Shown: positions 43,623 to 52,415 of the stretch, piece by piece
How positions within the stretch are numbered: the stretch's first letter is position 1
How the letters are laid out: each line of letters opens with the position of its first letter
Assembly (NCBI GenBank): GCA_964475145.1
Contig: CAYYVK010000001.1
Coordinates: forward strand, 1 to 64,000
DNA from: CAYYVK01 sp964475145
GTDB taxonomy: Archaea; Aenigmatarchaeota; Aenigmatarchaeia; CG10238-14; SCSR01
Length of the DNA stretch: 64,000 bases
Direction: 5' to 3'
The notes under the pieces: generated by a model
The model's database searches: none
Told to the model about the DNA's origin: nothing
What the model saw: only the letters and a program-made list of their open reading frames with translations
Translations under genes and position numbers: made by a program

Positions 43623-43677
43623 TAAACTTTAGAACTCTTGCATTGCAAACTTAATTATCAATTTTTAATTAGAATGT

Positions 43678-44199
43678 ATGAAGGTGTTCTTAACAGGAGC
43701 GCCGGGCTCTGGCAAGTCAACTGTCTTAATGAATATAGTTGAAATTTTAAGAGAAAAAGGGTTAAAAATTGGTGGTATTGTTACACCAGAAATAAGAAGT
43801 GGGAGGAGAAGAATTGGTTTTGGAGTAAAAGACGTCTTTTCTTGTGAAGAAGGGATCTTAGCGAGAGTAGACGAAAAAGTTGGTCCTAAAGTTGGAAAGT
43901 ATACAATCAATTTGGAAAGCTTTGAAAAGATTGCTTTACCCGCATTAGATTTTGCTTTTGAAAATTGTGACTTGGTTGTTATAGACGAGATTGGGAAAAT
44001 GGAAGCTTTCAGCAAGAGATTCATGGAAAAAGTTTTTGAAATTTTAAGTTCGAAGAAGAAAGTCTTGGCAGTTTTGCATAGAAACTTTGTCTCGGAATTT
44101 AAAAGTTTTGGTAGAGTTATAGAAGTTACTGAGAAGAATAGAGACGTATTACCACAAGAGTTGGTAAAATACTTTTTAAGTGGGTCCGCGCAGAATTGA
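43678..44199 (+). CDS. THEP1-family nucleoside-triphosphatase
   Basis: This 173-residue P-loop protein is a THEP1-type NTPase, which hydrolyses nucleoside triphosphates with broad specificity. Walker A is TGAPGSGKST (residues 6-15), followed by KIGGIVTPEIRSGRRRIGF, the family signature, and Walker B LVVIDEIGKME. The last six codons and the stop lie inside the antisense tRNA-Val gene, a 19-base overlap. The natural C-terminus may therefore be dictated by the tRNA sequence. Confidence 0.9.
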   Translation: MKVFLTGAPGSGKSTVLMNIVEILREKGLKIGGIVTPEIRSGRRRIGFGVKDVFSCEEGILARVDEKVGPKVGKYTINLESFEKIALPALDFAFENCDLVVIDEIGKMEAFSKRFMEKVFEILSSKKKVLAVLHRNFVSEFKSFGRVIEVTEKNRDVLPQELVKYFLSGSAQN

Positions 44200-44252
44200 A
44201 CTGCGATCTCCACTTTGTAAGAGTGGCGTCCTAACCGTTAGACTACGGACCC
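44181..44252 (-). tRNA. tRNA-Val(TAC)
   Basis: On the minus strand the 72-base gene has acceptor GGGTCCG/CGGACCC with discriminator A, D-arm TCTAACGGTTAGGA and anticodon arm CCACT-CTTACAA-AGTGG. The anticodon is TAC (valine), and the T-arm is GCAG-TTCAATT-CTGC with one closing pair. No intron. CCA is not encoded. Its 3' end overlaps antisense the end of the THEP1 gene. Confidence 0.95.
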
Positions 44253-44291
44253 TTTGTAATTAATTATTAATATGAAAAATAAATTTGAAGT

Positions 44292-46349
44292 GTGAGCCTT
44301 AAAAAGGAAAGCATCCTGAACCTACTTGTACTGATAGCAATCTATGCATTTCTTTTAAACTATTTCAAGCCAAGCCTAATCCTGAGAGATACACACATAG
44401 CTGGTGGTGATACAGGATCGTTTAACTACATGTTATTTTACATGAAAGAGTATCTATTACCTAACGGTAAACTAATTGGTTGGAGTCCGGGCTGGTTTGC
44501 TGGCATTCCTATTTTTCAGTTTTACTTTCCTGCACCATTTTTAGTTGCAGTAATATTAAGCTATGCAACTCCACTAAACATAGCCTTTAAGCTTGTTACA
44601 GTCTCAGGGACTTTCTTACTGCCTATAACCTGCTTTTTATTTGCTAAATCATTGAAGTTAAAGTTTCCTCTACCAGCCATTGCTGCAACACTGGCGCTTC
44701 TCTTTCTTTTTAACGAAGGAAACTCTATGTGGGGAGGTAATATTCCAAGTACATTAGCTGGTGAATTTTCTTACAGCCTTAGCCTTGCTTTTACAGTTTT
44801 GTTTTTAGGGTCGATTTTTAGAGGAGTTAAGGAAAACAGATTTTTATTAGCAAACGTTTTGCTTCTGAGTTTCACCGCTCTAACGCACGTCTACACCCTA
44901 CTCTTTGCTGTGGCATGCTCTCTTTTTTTCCTCTTCAAAAAATCTAGGAGTGAAGTTGTTAAAAACTTAAAGTATCTCTTAAAGGTTTACTTTTTAGCGT
45001 TTCTTTTAGTAAGCTTTTGGTTCATTCCTGCCCTTGCTAAGTCTGAATACAGAACTCCCCTTAATTACGTGTGGCAAACTAAAGACCTAAAGGAGGTTGT
45101 TCCAATTACATTATTACCTGCTCTAGTTTTAGCTTTTTTTGGTGCTTTAGCAGGATTTAGATTAAGAGATGAAAGAGTTTACTATATTTTGTTCGCAACT
45201 CTTGTTTCCTTAGTCTTGTACAAGCTAACACCTTTCCTTAAACTAACAGATGCAAGGTGCTTACCATTCTTCCAACTAATGCTATGCTTTTTAGCAGCTT
45301 ATGCTTTTGTTCCATTGGCTTCGGAAAGATTAAAACCACTTTTACCTGTAATCGTTCTTCTTTTAACAATTGCTTTTGTAGCCAAAACGATGTCTTACAT
45401 ACCTTACTGGATAGAATGGAATTATAGCGGGTTCGAAAGCAAAAACGGTTGGCAGCAGTTCGATGCTATAAACAAATACTTGCAAAGCTTGCCAGAAGGT
45501 AGAGTTGTTCATGAATTTTCTCGTATACATGACAAATTTGGAACAGTAAGGGCTTTCGAATCTATCCCATTTTTTGCTAAAAAACCTGTTTTAGAGGGAC
45601 TACTGATAGAATCTGCAGTGAACGCACCTTTTGTATTTTGGATACAGTCAGAAATTTCTGAAACACCCACTTGCCCAATCCCAGGAATGACTTGCTCACA
45701 ATTTTCTTTAGAGAATGCAACGCCTCACCTACAACTTTTTAACGTAAACTATATAGTTGCTACTTCTGAAAAACTGAAAAATGCTTTGAGAAACAATTCA
45801 CAATACACCTTTTTAAAAAAGTTTGATGAAATAGAAATCTACAAAGTAAACAACAGTGGAAAGTATGTTGAATTAGCTAGGTACGAGCCTGTATTAGTAA
45901 AAACTAAAGACTGGAAGAAATTATCGCTAGAATGGTTTAAGAACAAAAATTTGCTAGATGTGCCACTTGTTTTTTCTGGCGATGAAAAGAGCTTTAAAAT
46001 TGTAATAAACGATGACCTAACAAAATTGGTTAAGATACCTGTAGAAGCTAATTGCTCTTTAGAAGAGTTTGTAGCAAACGAAGAAATAAAGATTAAGACT
46101 TCTTGTGTAGGAAAACCCTTGTTAATAAAAATTTCTTATTTTCCAAACTGGAAGGTAGAAGGGGCTGAAAAGATTTACTTAGCATCGCCTGCCTTCATGC
46201 TTGTTTTCCCAAAAAATGAAAATGTGAGGATATACTACACGGAAACCTTAAGCGACCTGATAGGAAAAGTTTTTTCGATGGTTGGATTGATAGTATTAAT
46301 AGCTTCTGCAGCATCAAAAAGAATTTCTAAATTCTTAAGCTCAATCTAA
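44292..46349 (+). CDS. Large polytopic membrane protein, PTPS-related / GT-C-like
   Basis: This 685-residue protein has about 11-12 membrane helices in its first ~400 residues and a soluble C-terminal domain. The segment GGDTGSFNYMLFYMKEYLLPNGKLIGWSPGWFAGIPIFQFYFPAPF (residues ~38-83) matches the '6-pyruvoyl-tetrahydropterin synthase-related' membrane family, which resembles GT-C glycosyltransferases with an acidic first loop. It probably uses a lipid-linked sugar in surface glycan assembly. A GT2 enzyme is encoded convergently next to it. Start is GTG 44292. Confidence 0.75.
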   Translation: MSLKKESILNLLVLIAIYAFLLNYFKPSLILRDTHIAGGDTGSFNYMLFYMKEYLLPNGKLIGWSPGWFAGIPIFQFYFPAPFLVAVILSYATPLNIAFKLVTVSGTFLLPITCFLFAKSLKLKFPLPAIAATLALLFLFNEGNSMWGGNIPSTLAGEFSYSLSLAFTVLFLGSIFRGVKENRFLLANVLLLSFTALTHVYTLLFAVACSLFFLFKKSRSEVVKNLKYLLKVYFLAFLLVSFWFIPALAKSEYRTPLNYVWQTKDLKEVVPITLLPALVLAFFGALAGFRLRDERVYYILFATLVSLVLYKLTPFLKLTDARCLPFFQLMLCFLAAYAFVPLASERLKPLLPVIVLLLTIAFVAKTMSYIPYWIEWNYSGFESKNGWQQFDAINKYLQSLPEGRVVHEFSRIHDKFGTVRAFESIPFFAKKPVLEGLLIESAVNAPFVFWIQSEISETPTCPIPGMTCSQFSLENATPHLQLFNVNYIVATSEKLKNALRNNSQYTFLKKFDEIEIYKVNNSGKYVELARYEPVLVKTKDWKKLSLEWFKNKNLLDVPLVFSGDEKSFKIVINDDLTKLVKIPVEANCSLEEFVANEEIKIKTSCVGKPLLIKISYFPNWKVEGAEKIYLASPAFMLVFPKNENVRIYYTETLSDLIGKVFSMVGLIVLIASAASKRISKFLSSI

Positions 46350-47010
46350 GCAGGTTTAAAAACATTCTGGGTATGTGAGAAAGCTGGAAGCTAGTAGTTT
46401 CTAGCTTTTTAACTGGCGTGTATACTTCTTTAATCTCAAAACCTTTCCTTCTTATCTTGTTTAAAAGCTCTACGTCAAACTCAAAACCTTTGCACCTAAA
46501 GTTCATGCCTATAGAGTCTAGCACATACCTTTTCACAAATTTTAATCCTGCCTGTGTATCTTCTAGTTGTAAGTGAAGGAAAAACCTTACTAGAATGTTC
46601 CAAAACCTTCCTGCAACTTTTCTTAGAAAAGGCCAATCTACACAAGAAAACCTTTGACCCTTCCATTTAGAAGCTATTGCACAATCTGTACTTTCCAAAG
46701 CCTTAACAACATTCCTTATCTCTTTGCATCCAAAGCTACCATCTGCATCAACAAAGCCTATGTAAGAACCTTTAGCAACCTTAAAACCTTCTACTATTGC
46801 GGCACCTTTTCCTATCTTTTCCCTGAAGACAAGAGATTTGACGTTTTTCCTTCTAAACTCATCAACAATCTCAGGAGTTCTATCCGTACAACCGTTGCAA
46901 ACAACTATTATTTCTTCTGATGGAAAACACTTACAGAGCTCCTTCAAAAAGCTACCGATGTGCTTTTCCTCGTTGTAGGCTGGAATTATTATGGATATTT
47001 TAGCCATCAA
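46327..47010 (-). CDS. Glycosyltransferase family 2
   Basis: This 227-residue GT-A enzyme has the N-terminal SIIIPAYNEEKHIGSFL, a DxD-like GFVDADGS and a helical C-terminus with EDTQAGLKFVKR, the pattern of dolichol-phosphate sugar synthases. It lacks the membrane domain of longer family members. It would load a polyprenyl phosphate with a sugar for enzymes such as the neighbouring GT-C-like protein. Tandem ATG codons mark the start. It overlaps the convergent gene by 23 bases. Confidence 0.9.
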   Translation of the reverse strand: MMAKISIIIPAYNEEKHIGSFLKELCKCFPSEEIIVVCNGCTDRTPEIVDEFRRKNVKSLVFREKIGKGAAIVEGFKVAKGSYIGFVDADGSFGCKEIRNVVKALESTDCAIASKWKGQRFSCVDWPFLRKVAGRFWNILVRFFLHLQLEDTQAGLKFVKRYVLDSIGMNFRCKGFEFDVELLNKIRRKGFEIKEVYTPVKKLETTSFQLSHIPRMFLNLLRLSLRI

Positions 47011-47026
47011 TAAAAACTTGAAAAAG

Positions 47027-47956
47027 CTAGTATTTAGACTTTTTAACAGCTAAGAGAAAGAGAGCAAGAGCAAGCAAAACTATCTGAAGTAAGCCGAATA
47101 GGTCAAACTCTGGTAAGCTAGCAATTCCAACTTTTATTGGAATCTCTAACTTGTACCAGCATTTGTTATCTATACACGCTGAATTTGTCCCATATGGAAT
47201 TAGGGGGCATGGACAGCTTATTTGATCGTCAGCCGTAGGCCTTACAAAAAGATAGAGGGTAAGATCTGTAGCTAAGAGAAAGTTCATTCTTGGATAGAAC
47301 TTAGCTATTTCGCCCCAGTATACAGAGCTCGTATTACCGCTTGAAGGACTGACCCAAACTGCTTCCGGGAAAGAGGATGAAATATTTACAGAAAAGTTGG
47401 TTGCTAATGCGCCTCTGTTTATAACACCCACTTCCCAGACAAATTGCTGCCCTACAGTCGCAGAGCTTAAGGGTGCTGTTACCTCAAACGCAATTGGCTG
47501 AATAGAACGATTTACTGTACCATTGTACAAACTAGGATTTATTGGATCAGAAAAGTTACATATAACTACATTTAATGTAGTATAGTCGTAGGCTGGAAAC
47601 ATTATCGTACAACCATCCTCCTCTCCCGCAACTGAAGTTTTTGTACATTTTTGGTCTGGTGTGTTCAAGTAGCATTCTACCTTAATATCCCTTCTGCTAC
47701 CATCGCTATAAGAAGCGTTCCATCGTACGTTCAAGTAGTCTCTAACATGGCCCTCAAGCCCAAGTGGATGCTCTCCTGTCATCAGTGTTTCTGGATATAA
47801 AAAGTTTCCACCGTATGGGGAATATTTTACAGGAAACACCCATATAGATAAAATTGTAAAAGTGAAATTAGCTGGCAGTAACTGGAATTGGGCATACCCT
47901 GCAGGAGTAAAAACCAAAACTAAAGTAATAAAAAGCAATAGAGTGATTTTCTTCAT
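47027..47956 (-). CDS. Secreted or membrane-anchored surface protein
   Basis: This 309-residue protein has a signal peptide (MKKITLLLFITLVLVFTPAGYAQ). Its extracytoplasmic domain has several cysteines (for example CYLNTPDQKC and CPCPLIPYGTNSACIDNKC) and sequons, and a C-terminal hydrophobic helix precedes KKSKY. The beta-rich middle (ITAPLSSATVGQQFVWEVGVINRG-like) suggests an Ig-like or CARDB-type fold. It is a single-pass surface protein of unknown role, next to glycan-transfer genes. Confidence 0.65.
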   Translation of the reverse strand: MKKITLLLFITLVLVFTPAGYAQFQLLPANFTFTILSIWVFPVKYSPYGGNFLYPETLMTGEHPLGLEGHVRDYLNVRWNASYSDGSRRDIKVECYLNTPDQKCTKTSVAGEEDGCTIMFPAYDYTTLNVVICNFSDPINPSLYNGTVNRSIQPIAFEVTAPLSSATVGQQFVWEVGVINRGALATNFSVNISSSFPEAVWVSPSSGNTSSVYWGEIAKFYPRMNFLLATDLTLYLFVRPTADDQISCPCPLIPYGTNSACIDNKCWYKLEIPIKVGIASLPEFDLFGLLQIVLLALALFLLAVKKSKY

Positions 47957-47989
47957 AATACATATTTTGAGATGCTATTAATTAATTAC

Positions 47990-48718
47990 TCATTGAGCAA
48001 GAATTCCTAAGGTAGCTGCTATTAAGAAGATTATTTGGCGGATTTCATATCTAGGTCTCCACTTGAAGATTCCATTACCAGAAAGTCTAACAGTTCCTTT
48101 ATCACCGTTAAGCGTTACTTGATACTTACAGCCTCCATTCAGAAGCTTTATGTTTGGTCTAAAGCTTATCACTCTCAAGCAGTTGCTAAACTTTTGCATA
48201 TACTCCTTAAACTTTTCATTTTTTTCTAGGGTTCTGCCTCTAAGAACCTCGTAGATTAAACCTTCTACGTTCTTGAACATTGCCTGCTTTAGCTCTAAAG
48301 AATGGTTGGTGTATATCTTTTGTAAATCTTCTGAACTCAGTTTTAAAGGTGTAAACTTCGTACCTAAAATTTTTTCCAAACCTGCTACTATTTCTTCTGT
48401 TTTCCTATCAGGGCCTCGATAGATTTCTAGAGTTTTTGTCAACAGGTTTATAAAACAGTACACACGTTTTAACACTTTGCTCTTACCGTTTTGTTTTAAG
48501 AATGTAACTATCTCTTCTGCTTCCTCTTCAGAAAAAACTTTTCTCATGCTATCGTCTATATCCTCATACCACCAGTACTGGATGAACAACTCTTGTTTGT
48601 TGTATTTGCTAGGTCTCGAAGTTATCCATCCTCCGTTCAATTTAACATTCTTTAAAGCTACCCATATTTCACGAATGGTAAACGTTTTCTCGAAGGTGTA
48701 AAGAGTTATACACGGCAT
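47990..48718 (-). CDS. Unrecognised protein with C-terminal hydrophobic helix
   Basis: This encodes a 242-residue protein with no family I recognise. It is mixed alpha/beta, with KKVFSEEEAEEIVTFLKQNG and EEIVAGLEKILGTKF helices, and ends in a hydrophobic stretch IRQIIFLIAATLGILAQ that could anchor it. AAGGAGGTG at about 48722-48730 gives it a strong ribosome-binding site and a TATA-like ATTTAAATATAC lies further upstream. It is divergent from a winged-helix regulator, which may control it. Confidence 0.6.
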   Translation of the reverse strand: MPCITLYTFEKTFTIREIWVALKNVKLNGGWITSRPSKYNKQELFIQYWWYEDIDDSMRKVFSEEEAEEIVTFLKQNGKSKVLKRVYCFINLLTKTLEIYRGPDRKTEEIVAGLEKILGTKFTPLKLSSEDLQKIYTNHSLELKQAMFKNVEGLIYEVLRGRTLEKNEKFKEYMQKFSNCLRVISFRPNIKLLNGGCKYQVTLNGDKGTVRLSGNGIFKWRPRYEIRQIIFLIAATLGILAQ

Positions 48719-48795
48719 GTTACCACCTCCTTCTAATCATTAATATATATACATTAAGGTATATTTAAATGTTTCTATAGTGTACTTCCGATACT

Positions 48796-48803
48796 TTTTT
48801 ATA
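48796..48803 (+). promoter_or_regulatory. TATA box of the winged-helix regulator gene
   Basis: TTTTTATA lies 23-30 bases upstream of the ATG at 48826, so the transcript would be essentially leaderless. The 107-base intergenic region also contains the promoter of the divergent gene, and a regulator binding here could affect both. Confidence 0.45.
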
Positions 48804-48825
48804 CTATTACTACAAAAGAACATAC

Positions 48826-49296
48826 ATGGGAAAAATAACATCTAAGGAAGAAGAGTACGATACAAGAAACGCAAGGAGAATAAAAGAGCTTCTCGATAAA
48901 AATGAAAGAGGTCTTACAATAGCAGAAATAGCTAATCAGCTAAAGCTCAACAGACATACAGTAGCAAAGTTGTGTGAAAGGATGTTAATAGAAAAAAAGA
49001 TCAATTATGACGAAAAAGGTCCTGCAAAAGTCTACTACTCTGTTGGTCCAAGCAGGTTTGTTGGTAGAATAGACTTAAGCCCTACCGAGAAATTGTGGAT
49101 AGATGTTTTCAAACATCCTAAATATAGCGGGGAGGAAGAGTTTGTAAGAATAAACCAAACTAAACATGATAACTTAATTAGATCGAGTAGCAAGTTTAAG
49201 TCTGTTGGAGCTATAGCAATTAAAAAGAGTCAACTAATAAACTTTATAAGAATTCTAAGGGATGTCGCAAGAAAGGAGTTTGGCTTGAACGTCTAG
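48826..49296 (+). CDS. Winged-helix DNA-binding regulator
   Basis: This 156-residue protein has an N-terminal winged helix: IKELLDKNERGLTIAEIANQLKLNRHTVAKLCERMLIEKKINYDEKGPAKVYYSVG. Residues ~15-70 give helix-turn-helix and wing. The C-terminal half is a small alpha/beta domain that may bind a ligand or dimerise. The family is common in archaea. It may regulate itself and the divergent unknown gene at 47990-48718. Confidence 0.75.
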   Translation: MGKITSKEEEYDTRNARRIKELLDKNERGLTIAEIANQLKLNRHTVAKLCERMLIEKKINYDEKGPAKVYYSVGPSRFVGRIDLSPTEKLWIDVFKHPKYSGEEEFVRINQTKHDNLIRSSSKFKSVGAIAIKKSQLINFIRILRDVARKEFGLNV

Positions 49297-49338
49297 AAAA
49301 GAATTTTATGTGTGCTGTTAAATAATAACTGAGGAAAA

Positions 49339-49749
49339 ATGGAAAAAAATAGAGAACTGGAAGAAAAGATTTTGGCGCACAGAATACTAGAAGTAAGGTT
49401 AGGTGCTTTGCTAAAGAATAGAGATCAAATGATTGCTAAATTGAACGAAATAGAAAACACTATAGAAGGTATAAATGAAATAAGAAAAAGTGACAAGTTT
49501 CTCTTTCCCCTTGGGAGTGACACATATGTTTTCGGAAATGTGACAAATAAGGAAAAGCTGGTAGTTGAGATGGGTGCTGGTGTAGCATTTGAAAAAACTT
49601 TTGATTCTGCAGTTGAGACACTGAAAAAGAAAAAGAATGAGTTGGAAAAACTCGTAGCCGAAACTCAGGAAGAGATATCAAAAACTTCTCTTGCTCTTCA
49701 ACAAATAGATTCTGAAATCCAGAAGCTTGCTAGCAAATCTTCCAAATAG
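49339..49749 (+). CDS. pfdA: Prefoldin subunit alpha
   Basis: This 136-residue protein is the archaeal prefoldin alpha subunit, which passes unfolded proteins to the thermosome. It consists of two coiled-coil arms (N-terminal ~1-50, C-terminal ~95-136) around the small beta region PLGSDTYVFGNV ... LVVEMGAGVAFEKTFDSAVETL, which is the family signature. FtsY follows 11 bases later, a common archaeal gene pair. Confidence 0.9.
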   Translation: MEKNRELEEKILAHRILEVRLGALLKNRDQMIAKLNEIENTIEGINEIRKSDKFLFPLGSDTYVFGNVTNKEKLVVEMGAGVAFEKTFDSAVETLKKKKNELEKLVAETQEEISKTSLALQQIDSEIQKLASKSSK

Positions 49750-49760
49750 GGGTAAGTAAA

Positions 49761-50867
49761 ATGTTCAGTCTTTTGAAAGAAAAATTTAAGAAAATGATAA
49801 AATCCTTTTCTGAAAAAGTTGAGGAAAAAGGAAAGAGTGTGGAAGAATTAAGAAAAGAAATTGAAAAGTTATCCAAAGAAGAAACTGAAAAAGCAATAGA
49901 AAAAATTAAGTTGAAGGTTGAAGAACTACCAGAAGTTAAAAAGGAAATTGAAGAAGAACTTAAAAAAGTAAAACCAAAAGAAAAAAAAGGCTTATTCAAA
50001 AAAATTGCCGAGAAGATAACAAAAAAAATTTCTGAAAAAACTTTATCAGAAGAAGATGTAGAGCCTATACTTAACGAGCTTGGTAAAGATCTTATAGAAG
50101 CTGATGTCGCCTATAGTGTTGTAGAAAAGATGAAAAACGATTTGAAAAAAAGTCTAGTCGGAAAGGAAATAAAAAGAGGGAAAGAGAAAGAAGCTATAAC
50201 GCTTGCTTTAAAAGAGAGCATTTTAAAAATACTAGAAGTTCCTAGCTTTAGCTTAACAGAAAAATTGAAAAATAAAAAACCTGTTTTAATTCTCTTCTTA
50301 GGTTTTAACGGTAGTGGTAAGACGACAAGTCTTGCTAAAGTTGCAAAGTGGCTAATAGACAAAGGCTATTCTTGTGTTTTTGCTGCTGCAGATACTTTTA
50401 GAGCTGGTTCAGAGGAACAGTTAGAAGAGCATGCAAAGAAAATATGTGCAAGAGTCATAAAGCATAAGTACGGTGCAGATCCTGCTGCTGTGATATTTGA
50501 TGCTGTAAGACATGCGGAAGCGAATGGTATAGATTTTGTTTTAGCGGATACAGCAGGAAGAAGCCATACAAACGAAAACTTGATGAATGAAATGGAAAAG
50601 ATAATTCGAGTAAATAAACCAGACGTAAAAGTGCTAGTGATAGACAGTCTCACAGGAAACGATGCAGTTCTACAAGCAAAGTTTTTTGGGAAGCTTGGAA
50701 TAGATGCTCTTATCTTCACGAAAGTAGACGTGAATGAAAAAGGAGGGGCAATACTTTCTGTTGTTGATGAACTAAAAAAACCTATTTTGTTCCTTTGTAA
50801 TGGACAAGACTATTCAAACTTAGAAGAATTTTCTCCTCAAAAGTTCGTCGAGAACCTTCTTAGTTAA
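49761..50867 (+). CDS. ftsY: Signal recognition particle receptor FtsY
   Basis: This 368-residue GTPase is FtsY, docking SRP-bound ribosomes at the membrane. An N-terminal charged coiled-coil extension (~1-75) is followed by the helical N domain and the G domain: FLGFNGSGKTTSLAKVA (G1), AADTFRAGSEEQL, DTAGRSHTNENLMNEMEKI (G3) and TKVDVNEKGGAILSV (G4). The closing GQDY..L motif is typical. It is cotranscribed with prefoldin alpha. Confidence 0.95.
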   Translation: MFSLLKEKFKKMIKSFSEKVEEKGKSVEELRKEIEKLSKEETEKAIEKIKLKVEELPEVKKEIEEELKKVKPKEKKGLFKKIAEKITKKISEKTLSEEDVEPILNELGKDLIEADVAYSVVEKMKNDLKKSLVGKEIKRGKEKEAITLALKESILKILEVPSFSLTEKLKNKKPVLILFLGFNGSGKTTSLAKVAKWLIDKGYSCVFAAADTFRAGSEEQLEEHAKKICARVIKHKYGADPAAVIFDAVRHAEANGIDFVLADTAGRSHTNENLMNEMEKIIRVNKPDVKVLVIDSLTGNDAVLQAKFFGKLGIDALIFTKVDVNEKGGAILSVVDELKKPILFLCNGQDYSNLEEFSPQKFVENLLS

Positions 50868-50870
50868 TTC

Positions 50871-50885
50871 ACCACTCTTAGTGGT
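50871..50885. promoter_or_regulatory. Palindromic operator candidate 1
   Basis: ACCACT-CTT-AGTGGT is a perfect 6-bp palindrome with a 3-base spacer, located just after the ftsY stop. It fits the form CYACT-N3-AGTRG found again at 50903 and, with small deviations, at 54968 and 55005. Alternatively it could be a short ftsY terminator hairpin. Confidence 0.5.
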
Positions 50886-50902
50886 AGAAAAATTCTCCTA
50901 CG

Positions 50903-50915
50903 CTACTGAAAGTAG
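50903..50915. promoter_or_regulatory. Palindromic operator candidate 2
   Basis: CTACT-GAA-AGTAG is a perfect 5-bp palindrome with a 3-base spacer, 32 bases downstream of candidate 1 (one-for-one position) and about 105 bases before the 51021 start. The spacing places the two copies three helical turns apart on the same DNA face. Confidence 0.5.
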
Positions 50916-51020
50916 TTAGGCATCTATATCCGACTCCCTTTTCCAACTATTTCTCATGAGAGCTTTTAAAAAACAAGCTCATGAACTTTTCGAAAGTTTT
51001 AGTTACTTTGAGGTGTTAAG

Positions 51021-51353
51021 ATGGAAAGGTACAAATCAGAACATAGAAAACAGAACAGGATTGTAAAGTTCATAAAAGAATACAACGGATTAGTTCCTGT
51101 GTTAGGTGGGCTAATAGTTAGTGGAGCAGCTGGAATAATTGCTTTTGCTGTAGGTAGCGCACAAAGTGCTAGCGATTCCTTCCGATACTTAACGCAAACA
51201 GGAGACTTTCTTGGCGCAATAGGGATGCTTTATGCAAGAGGTAGTGAGCTTGCTGGTAAGTATGCCTTAGCTGGCTATGTCGGTGGCCAATTTGTCACTT
51301 ATAAACTTAAGAAAAGTGTTTCAAACTTTTTTGCTGGAATACTGGGGAGGTGA
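51021..51353 (+). CDS. Small membrane protein (first gene of unknown cluster)
   Basis: This 110-residue protein has a basic N-terminus (MERYKSEHRKQNRIVKFIKE), one clear membrane helix LVPVLGGLIVSGAAGIIAFAVG and a second, glycine/alanine-rich helix AGKYALAGYVGGQFVTY. I recognise no family. GAGGTG lies upstream of the ATG. It leads a tight run of five genes ending with a nuclease, each separated by 3-18 bases or overlapping. Confidence 0.6.
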   Translation: MERYKSEHRKQNRIVKFIKEYNGLVPVLGGLIVSGAAGIIAFAVGSAQSASDSFRYLTQTGDFLGAIGMLYARGSELAGKYALAGYVGGQFVTYKLKKSVSNFFAGILGR

Positions 51354-51356
51354 AAA

Positions 51357-51647
51357 ATGTCTGAAATAGTCCAACTGTTAGAGAAGTATAAACTTCCACT
51401 AGCATTTGGAAGTGGTGTTGCTGCAACACTTTTAGTTCAATACGTTCTTGTGCCAAGAGTTCAGAAATGGAAAGAAGATCTTGCAGAAAAAATTGCAGAG
51501 AAACAGGCTAAATACCTAAAAAGTTGTACCTCGCAGAATTGTGACGGAATAGTTTACCAAAGTGAATTGAAGAGGTTCGTCAAGGAAGTTGTTAAAGAGA
51601 GTTTAGCTGAACTACTGGAGAATTATAAGCAATCTTTGGAAAAATAG
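51357..51647 (+). CDS. Membrane-anchored helical protein
   Basis: This 96-residue protein has one N-terminal membrane segment (LPLAFGSGVAATLLVQYVLV) and a long cytoplasmic charged helix, with a CTSQNC pair in its middle (~57-62) and a coiled-coil end. A GGTG site overlaps the stop of the preceding gene, three bases away. Unknown family; likely a bitopic partner of its neighbours. Confidence 0.6.
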   Translation: MSEIVQLLEKYKLPLAFGSGVAATLLVQYVLVPRVQKWKEDLAEKIAEKQAKYLKSCTSQNCDGIVYQSELKRFVKEVVKESLAELLENYKQSLEK

Positions 51648-51665
51648 AAAGTTGAGCGGGAAAAT

Positions 51666-52064
51666 ATGGAAGTAAAATATGAGAAAAGTTTACCGAATTT
51701 TTTAGAAACTCTTTCCTACTCTTTAAAGAATTTTGCTGAAATTCTAAAACACCAAGAAAAAATAGACATTAGAGAGGAATTGTTGAAAGTAGGTTTGTAC
51801 TTGCTTTCAGAAGCTAGAAATAATGAGTTAAAAAATCTTATCTTAGATTTTTTCCCTAAACCTTATAGACCAGTAGCGGATGCAATAATAGAAAAGTATA
51901 AGAAAGAACCTTGGGACGTCACAGTAGACTTTATTTCGAGTGTAATAAAAGAACTTGGAAGGGACAAGGAAAAAGGTGTGTACAGGTCTACAGAAGAAGT
52001 TGTAAAAAGTACTTTTAAGAAATTGGTTGTAAGTAGCTTAGTCAAAGAACTTTTTAGCGCTTAG
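51666..52064 (+). CDS. Unrecognised soluble helical protein
   Basis: This encodes a 132-residue all-helical protein with no membrane helix and no motif I recognise. A characteristic stretch is LILDFFPKPYRPVADAIIEKYKKEPWDVTVDF. It lies between two membrane-anchored proteins in the cluster and could be a scaffold. Codon use matches the neighbours. Confidence 0.55.
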   Translation: MEVKYEKSLPNFLETLSYSLKNFAEILKHQEKIDIREELLKVGLYLLSEARNNELKNLILDFFPKPYRPVADAIIEKYKKEPWDVTVDFISSVIKELGRDKEKGVYRSTEEVVKSTFKKLVVSSLVKELFSA

Positions 52065-52076
52065 AGTGGCTAAAAA

Positions 52077-52415
52077 ATGGAGCTCGATAGACTTATTAAA
52101 ACACTAGAAACTTATGATAAGGTATTTTCTTTTCATCATACAAAAGAAGCTAGCCTAGAATTAAGAAACAGTATCTTAAAAGACCCTGAACTAAGACCAT
52201 ATGATAAAATGCTCTTTACAAGTTATCTAGATCGACTAAGCCAAACAAAGAACGAACAAAATAATAGTTCATTCTGGAGTTATGCGCTTGTAGGCTTACT
52301 TGGTGTTGCAGGTGGTTTTTTGATCCGAGGTTTGCTCCAAGAATTTCTTGAAAATCTTGTAGAAGATGTGAATAAAAAAGTCCTCGAGAGGCTTGAGTAT
52401 GAGAGAAAAAAGTAA
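52077..52415 (+). CDS. Helical protein with C-terminal membrane segment
   Basis: This 112-residue protein has a soluble helical N-terminal part, a single membrane segment FWSYALVGLLGVAGGFLIRGLL (~66-87) and a charged tail. It overlaps the nuclease start by 17 bases, so the two are translationally coupled. Unknown family. Confidence 0.6.
   Translation: MELDRLIKTLETYDKVFSFHHTKEASLELRNSILKDPELRPYDKMLFTSYLDRLSQTKNEQNNSSFWSYALVGLLGVAGGFLIRGLLQEFLENLVEDVNKKVLERLEYERKK

Noticed and set aside
50871..50915. Palindromes after ftsY considered as a CRISPR or repeat array
   Set aside because: Only two short, different palindromes with no regular repeat-spacer structure; operators or a terminator fit better. 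No CRISPR array was seen anywhere in the window.
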